Below, one piece after another: positions 18,121 through 26,092 of a DNA stretch of 64,000 nucleotides. Every line of letters begins with the position of its first letter. Positions within the stretch are counted from its first letter, which is position 1. The position numbers were made by a program, and so were the translations under genes. The stretch covers positions 1 through 64,000 of the forward strand of contig JAVBLS010000054.1 in NCBI GenBank assembly GCA_031553235.1, written 5' to 3'. The notes beneath the pieces were generated by a model. That model saw only the letters and a program-made list of their open reading frames with translations, was not told the DNA's origin and did not search any database. Origin of the DNA: Frigididesulfovibrio sp031553235. Its GTDB lineage: Bacteria; Desulfobacterota; Desulfovibrionia; Desulfovibrionales; Desulfovibrionaceae.

Positions 18121-18453
18121 CTATCTCTCGCTGAGGGCGTCGGCGTTGTCCCCGGCAACCACAACGAGGGTGTCGTTCTCATCGAGACAGACAAAAAACG
18201 CCTCGCCGTAGCGATCGACAAGTTCTCTGTCGATGGCGAATGGAATGGCCCGCGCTTCGCCCTCGGCGTCGTCGTCCTCTCGTTCGTCAATACTCAGTAC
18301 AAGGATATCCCAACGGCAGTAAGCGGTAAACGATTGGGGTTCGCGTATCCGCACCACGGTATCTTCGTCTTCATCGACAAGAAGCATGCGCAGCCTGGAG
18401 GCGGCGTCGTCGGTGATGCTGACGTCGATTGTGGAAATGTCGGCATGCATCAT
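18121..18453 (-). CDS. HesB/IscA-like protein, divergent paralogue
   Basis: A 110-residue protein clearly related to the neighbours (ISTIDVSITDDAASRLRMLL ... LVLSIDEREDDDAEGEARAI ... LVDRYGEAFFVCLDEND), but the Cys/Sec region has changed: FTAYCRWDILVLSIDE has one residue less between Cys46 and SIDE, and the hairpin seen in the other copies is gone. Start MMHADIS at 18453 has GGAG 7 bases upstream. It may have lost the cofactor role of its paralogues and act as a subunit partner, or be drifting. Confidence 0.7.
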   Translation of the reverse strand: MMHADISTIDVSITDDAASRLRMLLVDEDEDTVVRIREPQSFTAYCRWDILVLSIDEREDDDAEGEARAIPFAIDRELVDRYGEAFFVCLDENDTLVVVAGDNADALSER

Positions 18454-18559
18454 GGATTCTCCAGTCCGGCCGGGACGCCGGTCGCGTCCCGGCCGGACCG
18501 CTTGTGATTGAGGCACGGGTTCTATCCCGAATGTGATTTGTAATTGGCCCGGTCCAACC

Positions 18560-18844
18560 TTAATTCTGGACAGCGACCACAGGCATCTTTTCTTCATCCA
18601 GGGCGACGGAGAAGTTCAGCCCGTATTGATCCGCAAGATCTTCATTGATCACGAAGGGCAACGAGCCGGCTTGCCCTTCCAGGTCGTCGCTTTCCCGCTC
18701 GTCGATGCTCAACCGAAGCACCATCTTGGCTTTGCAGGCCGAACCCACTTTTACCTCGCGCACACGCACGACGGCGTCGCTTCCTTCCGCTTCAAGAAGC
18801 TCCCGCAGTCTGTCGGTGGCTTCATTGGTGATGGCGATGTCCAT
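18560..18844 (-). CDS. HesB/IscA-like protein, cysteine form
   Basis: A 94-residue protein nearly identical to the selenoprotein at 19027-19311, with Cys37 (VGSACKAKMVLRLSIDE) exactly where that protein has Sec37. The paralogue with TGC in place of TGA is strong support for reading the TGA codons as selenocysteine. The mRNA still folds a matching hairpin (GGTGCTT-CGGTT-GAGCATC, plus-strand 18704-18722), a likely relic of a SECIS. The C-terminal Cys-Gly-Cys of IscA is missing. It lies third in the GRE-led gene run. Confidence 0.8.
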   Translation of the reverse strand: MDIAITNEATDRLRELLEAEGSDAVVRVREVKVGSACKAKMVLRLSIDERESDDLEGQAGSLPFVINEDLADQYGLNFSVALDEEKMPVVAVQN

Positions 18845-19026
18845 TTTTCCAGTTCTCCATGAGGGTGGGGAGCACGGCGGAACGCGGCGCTCCGTTGGTC
18901 TGTCTTCTCAACATCGACCATGGGTCAGGCTTGGTAGCGCCGAACATGAAAATGACGACCGTCTCACGGAGATTGAAGGCACCGGCTTGCCATACGGCTC
19001 TTTGTAGGCTTAACCCGGTGCAGCCC

Positions 19027-19311
19027 CTAGCAGGCGGCCACGACCACGGGCATCTTTTCTTCGTCCAGGTCGACGGAAAAGTCCAGGCCGTATTGATCCG
19101 CAAGATCTTCGCTGATCACGAAGGGCAGGGAATTCGCTTCGCCTTCCACGTCGTCGTCTTCACGCTCGTCGATGCTCAACCTGAGCACCAGATGCGCTTT
19201 TCAGCCCGCGCCCACTTTTACTTCGCGCACGCGCACGACGGCGTCGTCTCCTTCCGATTCAAGAAGCTCGCGCAGTCGGGCGGAGGCTTCATCGGTGATG
19301 GCGATGTTCAT
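19027..19311 (-). CDS. HesB/IscA-like selenoprotein (Sec37)
   Basis: A 94-residue protein with an in-frame TGA at 19201-19203 (codon 37: VGAG-U-KAH). The reading frame is uninterrupted otherwise and matches the Cys paralogue on both sides (MNIAITDEASARLRELLE ... LVLRLSIDEREDDDVEGEAN ... DLADQYGLDFSVDLDEEKMP). A SECIS-like hairpin starts 11 bases after the TGA. Sec takes the place of the first conserved Cys of HesB/IscA proteins; the protein ends AAC with a lone C-terminal Cys. It starts 66 bases after the GRE stop, so it may be co-expressed with the GRE. Ordinary gene callers would miss it. Confidence 0.8.
19171..19189 (-). promoter_or_regulatory. SECIS-like hairpin of the first HesB-like selenoprotein gene
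   Basis: Minus-strand GGTGCTC-AGGTT-GAGCATC: seven base pairs (one G-U) with loop AGGUU, beginning 11 bases after the TGA codon. Loop and spacing fit bacterial SECIS elements. Confidence 0.68.
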
Positions 19312-19334
19312 TCTTCCGGTTCTCCATGGGTTGT

Positions 19335-19358
19335 GGAGCGCGGCGTGCGCCGCGCTCC
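19335..19358. terminator. 11-bp perfect inverted repeat after the GRE gene
   Basis: GGAGCGCGGCG-TG-CGCCGCGCTCC lies in the 66-base gap between the GRE stop and the first HesB-like gene. With no T-run it is more likely an RNA-stabilising or attenuating hairpin than a full terminator. A degenerate version (GGAGCACGGCG ... GGCGCTCC) lies before the second HesB-like gene near 18868-18893. Confidence 0.45.
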
Positions 19359-19377
19359 GTTGTTCGATGGTTTTGTC

Positions 19378-21810
19378 TCAGGAAGCCGAGGTGTACTGGG
19401 TGCGCTTGATGATCTCGTTCTGCACGCCCTTGTCGAGGCGGGTGAAGTAGGCGCTGAAGCCCGCCACGCGCACCACCAGTTCCTTGTAGTTCTGGGGCTG
19501 CTTCTGGGCGTCCTTCAGGGTTTCGGTGTCCACGCAGTTGAACTGGATATGCCCGCCGCCGAGATCCATGTAGGTCTTGATCAGCGAGAGCAGGGTACGT
19601 GTCCCGGCCGGGCCTTCAAGGAAGGAGGGCAGGAGCTTGACGTTGAAGTGGTTGGCGTTGAACTTGACCGTGTCGATGGCCTGCGCCGCGGATTTGATCA
19701 GGGCGGTGACGCCTTCCACGTCGGTGCCCGGCATGGCCGACACGCTGGCATCGGTCATGGCCTCGCCGCGCCGGCGGCCGTTGGGCAGCGAGCCGGTCAT
19801 GGGCGAGAAGTAGTTGTGGAAGGAGAGCGAGAAGGCGTCCATACGCGGCTCATAGCCGAAGTAGTCCGTGCCGGAGGCGCGGTAGATCCGCTCGATATCG
19901 CGGAACATCCGCTGCACAAACTTGTCCACTTCGGGGTAGTCGTTGCCGTGCTTGGGAGCTTCGAAGCACAGCTTGCGCTCTTCTTCGTAGCCTTCGAAGT
20001 TGGCGGCCAGGATTTCCTTCATGTGCTCCATGGTCATCTTCTTGGTGTCGTACACCAGATGCTTGACGGCCAGCAGCGAGTTGGCCGCGTCGACGCCCGT
20101 GGAGGTGATGCACAGAGACTGGGCGTACTTGGGGCCGCCGGCTTCTTCGCACAGGCCCTTTTCAATGCAGCCTTCAAGCACGCAGGAGCGGAAGATGCTC
20201 GGCACAATGCCTTCACGCGTGGAGTTGCCGCAGTCGGAGATGCGGCGCTGCAGCATCAGGCAGTGGGTCGCATGCGCCAGGAAGACGTCGTACAGTTCTT
20301 CAAATGTCTTGCAGTCTTCGGCCTTGCGCACCGCAGGGCTGATCTGCTTTTTGGTGTAGGGGTCCCAGCCGTCGTTGAGGGTGAACTCCACGAGCTTGGC
20401 CAGGTTGGGCTGGCCTTCAAAGGTCACGTACGAGCCCTGCCCGGCCTGGCCGGTGCCCACGCAACCGAAGATGACCACGTTTTTGCGGGCTTCTTCAATG
20501 GTGATGCCGCGCGAGCCGAAACGGCTCATATGGCGCTGCACGGCCGCGGCGTTGTTCATGAATTGGGGCTGGCCGCAACCGGTGCGGACGACGTCCACGG
20601 CCTTGTTCAGGTAAGATTCCTTCATTTTCGGATGGTAGAACAGGGCCAGGGTGGGCTGGATGTTCTTCATGGCCATCTGGCAGTCCATGATCACTTCTTC
20701 CAGTTCCGTGGAGGCGTCTTCGCCGTCGGCGGTCAGGCCGCCGATGGAGATGGTCTGGCCGGTGTGCCCGGACAGGGCCAGAGCGTAAGCCGTTCCTTGA
20801 TATACGGCCACTTCCAGGTGCTTGCACCACTGGAACTTGAGCAGGGTGAGCACCTGTTCCCGGGTCAGGGTGCCGTTGTCCATGTCCTGGCGGTAGAAGG
20901 GGTACATATACTGGCCGTAACGGCCGGGCGAGGTGCCGCAGCCGGCCTGCTCGATTTCGGTCATCAGGTGGGTGAACCAGAAGGCCTGCACGGCTTCGCG
21001 GAAGTTACGGGCAGGGAACTCGGGCACGCGCCGGCAGACTTCGGCGATTTCGAGCAGTTCGGCCTTGGCCTTGGGATCGTTTTCGGTCTTGGCTGTGGCT
21101 TCTGCCAGATCCGCATAGCGGTGCGCGTGCTTGATGACCGCGTTCAGGGCGATCTTGCAGGCGCGGTAGAATTCGATCTTGGAGTAATTCTCGGCCTTTT
21201 TCGGCAGAGCCTGCAGGCGCTCTTCCACTTCGGCCAGAATGCCTGAAATGCCCTTGTTGATCACCTTGGGATAGTCACAGGCGCCGGAGCCGGTGCTGTT
21301 GTCGTTGACCGGATAGATCCAGCCTGATTTGACCAGCAGTTCGCCGTTTTCGCCATACAACTCCTTGTAGAGCTTGTTGGCGCGGTCATATGTGGTGTTG
21401 CCCTTCCACTGCTTGTACACGGTCTTGAGCAGGTCTTGGGTTTCCTGCGGGATGCTGACTTCGCCGAGTGAAGACATCTTGACCATGTCCATTTCGTCTT
21501 TGATCCAGTTGACCTGCCACTCGGGATAAGGATACACACCCGCGCGGATGCCGGACATGGTTCCCATGATCGGGTTGCCGTCAAGGAAAATGTCTTTCTT
21601 GAGCAATACACGTTCAAGAAGCTTGGCCCGGATGATGAAAATGGATTCGCCCTGGCACTCCTCATAAACTTCCATGAGGAAGTTAAGTCGCTGGGGGTCC
21701 ATTTTCTGTGGAGCATCCATCAGAAACGCCTTGTGATCCTTGATGCGCTGTTCGGCGGTACTCCAGTTCACGGCGCAGCCATGGGCCGCGGTTTCGATGT
21801 CCTTTAACAT
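19378..21810 (-). CDS. Glycyl radical enzyme (PFL-like), substrate unassigned
   Basis: An 810-residue GRE. The glycyl radical loop is RVAGFSAYF with Gly784, and the thiyl Cys450 lies in FGCVGTGQAGQG. Other family marks: NPIMGTMSGIRAGVYPYPEW and SPGRYGQYMYPFY near residue 300. Most GRE dehydratases and C-N/C-S lyases have Cys-x-Glu here; this protein has Cys-Val-Gly, so the general base is missing and choline lyase, isethionate lyase, diol or hydroxyproline dehydratase are unlikely. An arylacetate-decarboxylase-like or new class is possible. It is activated by the radical SAM protein at 26093-26986. A sigma-54 promoter lies 59 bases upstream. Neighbours suggest a methylated substrate, by inference only. 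Confidence 0.9.
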   Translation of the reverse strand: MLKDIETAAHGCAVNWSTAEQRIKDHKAFLMDAPQKMDPQRLNFLMEVYEECQGESIFIIRAKLLERVLLKKDIFLDGNPIMGTMSGIRAGVYPYPEWQVNWIKDEMDMVKMSSLGEVSIPQETQDLLKTVYKQWKGNTTYDRANKLYKELYGENGELLVKSGWIYPVNDNSTGSGACDYPKVINKGISGILAEVEERLQALPKKAENYSKIEFYRACKIALNAVIKHAHRYADLAEATAKTENDPKAKAELLEIAEVCRRVPEFPARNFREAVQAFWFTHLMTEIEQAGCGTSPGRYGQYMYPFYRQDMDNGTLTREQVLTLLKFQWCKHLEVAVYQGTAYALALSGHTGQTISIGGLTADGEDASTELEEVIMDCQMAMKNIQPTLALFYHPKMKESYLNKAVDVVRTGCGQPQFMNNAAAVQRHMSRFGSRGITIEEARKNVVIFGCVGTGQAGQGSYVTFEGQPNLAKLVEFTLNDGWDPYTKKQISPAVRKAEDCKTFEELYDVFLAHATHCLMLQRRISDCGNSTREGIVPSIFRSCVLEGCIEKGLCEEAGGPKYAQSLCITSTGVDAANSLLAVKHLVYDTKKMTMEHMKEILAANFEGYEEERKLCFEAPKHGNDYPEVDKFVQRMFRDIERIYRASGTDYFGYEPRMDAFSLSFHNYFSPMTGSLPNGRRRGEAMTDASVSAMPGTDVEGVTALIKSAAQAIDTVKFNANHFNVKLLPSFLEGPAGTRTLLSLIKTYMDLGGGHIQFNCVDTETLKDAQKQPQNYKELVVRVAGFSAYFTRLDKGVQNEIIKRTQYTSAS

Positions 21811-21868
21811 TGTTCCCCTCCTTAATCGTTGGGATGTAAAAATTTGTAACCGGCTTCAACTAAATAAA

Positions 21869-21884
21869 AGCAAAGAGCATGCCA
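21869..21884 (-). promoter_or_regulatory. Sigma-54 promoter of the GRE gene
   Basis: Minus-strand TGGCATGCTCTTTGCT matches TGGCACG-N4-TTGCW with exact GG-N10-GC spacing. Transcription would start about 12 bases further on, giving a leader of about 47 bases before the GRE ATG. The divergent gene is a sigma-54 activator. Confidence 0.75.
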
Positions 21885-21970
21885 GAATATGAGATCCAGT
21901 AATTACAGATAGTAATAGAAAATATATAATGATTACTATTACTAGAGTGTGCAGGTTACAGGACACAGCC

Positions 21971-21986
21971 GATACGGAACCGATAT
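21971..21986. promoter_or_regulatory. Possible activator site, weak (GRE promoter)
   Basis: GATACGGAACCGATAT is a partial match to the palindrome shared by the other sigma-54 promoter regions. It lies about 90-100 bases upstream of the GRE promoter, a usual enhancer distance. Confidence 0.3.
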
Positions 21987-22053
21987 GTTCATATAACACC
22001 ATGTAATTATTAATATAGTTATTCAATTTTTTATCTCCTGCCATGTCCGATCT

Positions 22054-22069
22054 GTACTGACTGTGGTAC
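22054..22069. promoter_or_regulatory. Activator site palindrome (GRE promoter)
   Basis: GTACTGACTGTGGTAC reads on the other strand as GTACCA-CAGT-CAGTAC, matching the GTRYCG-N4-CRGTAC palindrome found near the activase, corrinoid and cobalamin operons. It lies about 170-185 bases upstream of the GRE sigma-54 promoter, next to the activator gene. Confidence 0.5.
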
Positions 22070-22222
22070 ACGCTGCAGGCGGTGCGCTTGACCGGGCAGC
22101 CGACAAGGGAGCAGGCTTTTTGTATTGCCGAGGTAAAATCGGCCAGTGGAGCCGGTTTATGGCATTCCTACCTCGCCGGAATCGGCTTGACAGCGTGCAG
22201 CTTACCCATTAACTGTTTCACG

Positions 22223-23746
22223 ATGAGCACGCATGTCCCCAACAGCCCAGAAGAACTGGCGGCGCTCGCTGAGAACGCCTGTACCGGAGTGTTCGAACTT
22301 CTGCACTCCGGTATTGCCCTTCTGTCTCGGGAAGGCGATTTCATGTACGCCAACAAGGCATTCCTGAAAATGTTCAATCTTGTTGGCGATATACGTGGAA
22401 AACACGTTTCGGAATATTTTCTCACCGCCGAGCAGGGGGTCATGACGACCATCCGCACGCGGAAAATGACCCTGTGTTCGAGCGTGACCAAGGAACACGC
22501 GCAGGGAGTGTCTTTTCGCTATCCCATTCTTGACGACAAGGGAGAGATGGTCGGGGTGATCATCGAGAGCATCTCCGCCAACATCGACAGGGAAAAGCTC
22601 CTGACTCTGCTGAACACCATCCGCAACCTGGAAGAGCAGGCGGATTACTTCGAGCGGAAATCGCAGAAGCGGCCGGGGCTGCTGCACACCTTTGAAAGTA
22701 TTGTGGGCGAAAGCGAGGCCATGCAGGCCATGAAACAGCGCGGCCGGCGCTTTGCCAGAAGCTTGGAGCCAATTCTGCTGTTCGGCGAAAGCGGCACCGG
22801 CAAGGAATTGATCGCCCAGGCCCTGCACTCGGCCAGCGAGCGCGCCGGCAAGCCCTTCGTGACGGTCAACTGCGCCGCCTTGCCTCATGAACTCATGGAA
22901 TCGGAACTGTTCGGCTATGATTCCGGCGCCTTTACCGGCGCCAGGTCGGGCGGCATGAAGGGGAAATTTGAGCTTGCCGACAAGGGCACGATTTTTCTGG
23001 ATGAAATAGGCGATCTCTCTTTGCCCGTGCAGGCCAAGCTGCTGCGTGTGCTGGAAAGCGGCGAAATTCAGAAAATCGCCCATGCCGGCCGCCTGCACTC
23101 GGACTTCCGGCTGATCGCGGCCACCAACAAGAATCTGGCCAAGCTGGTGGATGAAGGCTTGTTTCGTGAGGATCTGTTCCATAGACTGAACATTCTGGAA
23201 TTGGTCATTCCACCCCTGCGCGACCGGGTGAGCGACATTCCGCACCTGACCCGGCATTTCATCGAGAGGAGTCTGGGCCACAAGCGGGCGCGGGAAATAA
23301 AGGTCACCAACGAACTGTACAGGGTCTTCAGCCTGTATCCGTGGCGAGGTAATGTCCGGGAGCTGCGCAACGTCTTGACCTTCGCCCTGTATAGCCTGGA
23401 GGGCGACGGCGATGTTTTGACCGTCAACCACCTGCCGGAACGTTTCCTCAAAGAATTGAAGACCGAACTCCTCCAGGGGAGTGCCAGGGACTCCGGCAAG
23501 GCGCAACCCGGCAAAGAAGAAGCTGTGCCCCTGAATGAGCCGGCCCCTCCGGAGGAAGAGGAGCAGGATCTGGCCAAGGCCGGCGCGCGGGCGGAGCGCC
23601 GGGTGCTTTTGTCCGTGCTCTCCAGCACCGGCTACAACAAGGCGCTGGCGGCGCGGGTTTTGGGCATATCCCGCAATAAGCTGTACAAAAAAATGCGCGA
23701 TCTCGGCCTGCATGCATCAAACGGAGCAGAGGCCGGCAAGGAGTGA
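22223..23746 (+). CDS. PAS-domain sigma-54-dependent transcriptional activator
   Basis: A 507-residue enhancer-binding protein. An N-terminal PAS-like sensor (LHSGIALLSREGDFMYANKA, FRYPILDDKGEMVGVI) is followed by the AAA+ domain with Walker A GESGTGKE (about residue 190), the sigma-54 contact loop GAFTGA (in YDSGAFTGARSG), Walker B TIFLDEIGDL and R-finger region, then a Fis-type helix-turn-helix (NKALAARVLGISRNKLYKKM). Start ATG 22223 is the best fit to the family; longer readings add non-homologous residues. It is divergent from the GRE gene and is the only such regulator in the window, so it is the prime candidate to drive all the sigma-54 promoters listed here. The PAS ligand is unknown. 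Confidence 0.9.
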   Translation: MSTHVPNSPEELAALAENACTGVFELLHSGIALLSREGDFMYANKAFLKMFNLVGDIRGKHVSEYFLTAEQGVMTTIRTRKMTLCSSVTKEHAQGVSFRYPILDDKGEMVGVIIESISANIDREKLLTLLNTIRNLEEQADYFERKSQKRPGLLHTFESIVGESEAMQAMKQRGRRFARSLEPILLFGESGTGKELIAQALHSASERAGKPFVTVNCAALPHELMESELFGYDSGAFTGARSGGMKGKFELADKGTIFLDEIGDLSLPVQAKLLRVLESGEIQKIAHAGRLHSDFRLIAATNKNLAKLVDEGLFREDLFHRLNILELVIPPLRDRVSDIPHLTRHFIERSLGHKRAREIKVTNELYRVFSLYPWRGNVRELRNVLTFALYSLEGDGDVLTVNHLPERFLKELKTELLQGSARDSGKAQPGKEEAVPLNEPAPPEEEEQDLAKAGARAERRVLLSVLSSTGYNKALAARVLGISRNKLYKKMRDLGLHASNGAEAGKE

Positions 23747-23767
23747 ACCAACCCCGCGCCGGCCGTT

Positions 23768-24376
23768 TTACAGCAAAGCTTTTTCCGCCTCAGCCAACGA
23801 GGCATACCCATACATCTTCACCTGGGCCAGAAGGGTTGTCTCAACCCCGTTCACACCGCCCCGTTTTTGTTTCAGCGTGAAGGCGTGCAGCAGACGGTTT
23901 GTCTTTGCCGAGTATGTTTTCAACTCCCCCCGCAGATACGTTTCAAATGAGGTTTCCCATCTGCTGTCGTCTTGCGTGTAGATGGGCCTGCCCCGGCCGT
24001 TCAGGGCGGGGTAGCGGCCGGCGATTTCCATTTTCCAGTCCAGGTTGACGGCGACGATCTCCTCAATCAGGGCCAGGGTTTCCTGGGCCGGCGACGGCAG
24101 GCCGGCTGCCAGGCGCTCGTACTCTGCGGGAAAGGTCGCTTCCATCATGCGGGCGTATTTTTCGCTCATCAGGTTCCGTCCCGCTCGCCCGGCCTGTCGC
24201 AGATCTTCAAGCCAGCTTGCCAGCAGTTCATCGGGCCAGTCGCCTATTTGGCTGCCGCGCATAATCCGGAACGTTTCCGGATCTTCCTGGCAATTCGCCT
24301 TGCCCCCTGCGTTGGCGACCGTGGAGAACATTTTCCATTCCCGTTCCAAAATCTCAGTGGAGAGTGTTTTTCGCAT
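23768..24376 (-). CDS. DUF4125 family protein
   Basis: A 202-residue protein that fits DUF4125: ILEREWKMFSTVANAGGKANCQEDPETFRIMRGSQ, SWLEDLRQAGRAGRNLMSEKYARMM, then YLRGELKTYSAKTNRLLHAF. Its function is unknown. The ATG at 24376 was chosen; a TTG three codons upstream is also possible. DUF4125 is often next to or fused with DUF4037, and a decayed DUF4037-like piece lies just upstream. It follows the MFS gene in the activase operon and converges on the sigma-54 activator with a 21-base gap. Confidence 0.75.
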   Translation of the reverse strand: MRKTLSTEILEREWKMFSTVANAGGKANCQEDPETFRIMRGSQIGDWPDELLASWLEDLRQAGRAGRNLMSEKYARMMEATFPAEYERLAAGLPSPAQETLALIEEIVAVNLDWKMEIAGRYPALNGRGRPIYTQDDSRWETSFETYLRGELKTYSAKTNRLLHAFTLKQKRGGVNGVETTLLAQVKMYGYASLAEAEKALL

Positions 24377-24433
24377 GTTTCCCAAGCCTCTCCGTATTTC
24401 CGGAGCCGTTCCGCGCCGGGGTGAATTGCCGTT

Positions 24434-24697
24434 TTAGGCTATCAGCAGGTCCAGGTCGCGCAGTTCATCGCCGTCAATCCGGTTTTGCAGGGCCAAGGCG
24501 TGCTCCTGCAAAAAATTGCCTTGGCGTCCGAGAGGCCGGCCCGCCAAGTCTGAAAACCGGCAGCCATCCCCTGATGCGGGTGAGCTCACCGTCGCCGGCC
24601 CCGCCGCCACCCGGCCGCGAAGCGCGGGAAAGCGCTCCTCCAGCATGGGGGCGCAGCACTCCCGGTAGTGGCGCTCGGAAAGCGCGAGCCCGTTCAT
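24434..24697 (-). pseudogene. Broken DUF4037-like gene
   Basis: An 87-residue frame whose first 35 residues (MNGLALSERHYRECCAPMLEERFP) look like the start of DUF4037 proteins, but the expected nucleotidyltransferase-like core (GSEC...RDHD) is missing and the sequence jumps to a fragment like a later DUF4037 region (LAGRPLGRQGNFLQ) before stopping. A full member would be several hundred residues. An internal deletion is the simplest explanation. It overlaps the MFS stop codon by four bases, so it was once part of the same operon as DUF4125. Confidence 0.5.
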
Positions 24698-26064
24698 ACT
24701 TCCTGTCCGGCCACACGCTCCGGTTCATCCAAGCGCTCCGGTTCACCCGCACGCTTCGGTTCGTCCGGACGTTCTGGTCCAATCTTCCGCCGTCCGAGCG
24801 CGTTTTCCTTGATCGGCAGATTCAGGACGGCGGCCAACAGCGCCAGCGCAACGTCCGTATACCAAACCCACAGAAGACTGCCGGAGTGCTCCACGGCTAC
24901 GCCGCCGAGCCAGGCCCCCAAAAAACCGCCCACCTGGTGGGTGAAAAAGGTCAGGCCGAACAGGGTGGCCACATAGCGCTGGCCGAACAGCTTGCCGACG
25001 AGGCCCGCCGTCGGAGGCACGGTGGCCAGCCAAGTAAAGCCGGTGGCGGCGGCAAAAAGATAGAAGTCCATTTCCGACTTGGCGGAATGGAGGAACAGCG
25101 CGATGATCACCGCCCGCGCGCCGTAGGTGGCGGCGAGCACGTACTTCATGCGGAAGTACTTGCCGAGAATGCCCGAGCCGATGCTGCCCGCGATATTGCA
25201 CAGGCCGATCAGGGAAATGCTGGCCGCGGATACGGTCGCGGCGTGCCCGCAGGCGGTCACTTCACCGGGCAGATGGGTAATCAGAAAGGCGACATGAAAG
25301 CCGCAAGTGAAAAAACCCGCGTTCAGCAACAGAAAGCTCGGGTCGCGCATGGCGACGCAGACTTGCTCCCAAAGCCCTTCTCTGGCCAGCGGGGTTTCCG
25401 GCTGCCAGGCCTTTGCCGCGTGTGTGCTTTTCGGCAGGGGAGGGTTTCTCTTACAGAGCAGCCAGGCGGGGTAGATGGCGGCCAACCCGACACCCGCCAG
25501 AATCATCAGGCTTGTGCCGTAGCCGCGCACCTGGATGAAAAACTGGACGATGGGGGCGAACACGAACTGCCCCACAGACCCGCCGGAGTTGATGATTCCG
25601 CTGGTCACGGAGCGTTTGTCCGCGGGGATGCGGCTGCCGACGATACCGATCAGGATGGCGAAACTGCCCGCGGCGATCCCGGCCGGAGAAAGAAGCCCCT
25701 GGGCCAGTATAAGAATCCAAACGTTATCTGAAACCATGGTCAGGATCTGCCCGGCCGCGATGCACAACGCGCCCGCCGCCATGGCCGTGAAGGCGTGGCC
25801 CTTGTCGGCCCAGGCTCCGAAAAGCGGCTGGAACAGGCCCCAGGATATTTGCCCGATGGCCAAGGCCATGCTCACCTCACCGATGGTCAGGCCCTTGTCC
25901 ATAATCAACGGGTGGACGAACAGGCCCACGGTCAGGCGCACGCCATAGGCGATCATCAGGAGCAGGCCCGCGAGGAAGACATTCATCCACAAAGATGATG
26001 CGGACAGGCTCGGCCCAGGTGTGCGCGGGCCAAGCGTCCGGTCGGAATCGGTCGCAACAAGCAT
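24694..26064 (-). CDS. MFS transporter (monocarboxylate/oxalate-formate antiporter-like)
   Basis: A 456-residue major facilitator with about 12 membrane segments (for example WMNVFLAGLLLMIAYGVRLT and VSMALAIGQISWGLFQPLFG). A loop motif GAWADKGHAF sits after helix 2 and GSRIPADKRSVTSGIINSGG in the middle, like carriers for small organic acids. The C-terminal 35 residues are a charged repeat of PERP/EPERLDEPER type. It is 28 bases downstream of the GRE activase on the same strand, so it probably imports the GRE substrate or exports a product. Substrate not determined. Confidence 0.85.
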   Translation of the reverse strand: MLVATDSDRTLGPRTPGPSLSASSLWMNVFLAGLLLMIAYGVRLTVGLFVHPLIMDKGLTIGEVSMALAIGQISWGLFQPLFGAWADKGHAFTAMAAGALCIAAGQILTMVSDNVWILILAQGLLSPAGIAAGSFAILIGIVGSRIPADKRSVTSGIINSGGSVGQFVFAPIVQFFIQVRGYGTSLMILAGVGLAAIYPAWLLCKRNPPLPKSTHAAKAWQPETPLAREGLWEQVCVAMRDPSFLLLNAGFFTCGFHVAFLITHLPGEVTACGHAATVSAASISLIGLCNIAGSIGSGILGKYFRMKYVLAATYGARAVIIALFLHSAKSEMDFYLFAAATGFTWLATVPPTAGLVGKLFGQRYVATLFGLTFFTHQVGGFLGAWLGGVAVEHSGSLLWVWYTDVALALLAAVLNLPIKENALGRRKIGPERPDEPKRAGEPERLDEPERVAGQEV

Positions 26065-26092
26065 AACGGCCTCTCAGGGCTCCCGTGCCCGC

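Noticed and set aside
19378..21810. Choline TMA-lyase, isethionate lyase, diol or hydroxyproline dehydratase
   Set aside because: The Cys-x-Glu signature is Cys-Val-Gly, and the expected neighbours (microcompartment genes, aldehyde dehydrogenase, TRAP carrier) are missing.
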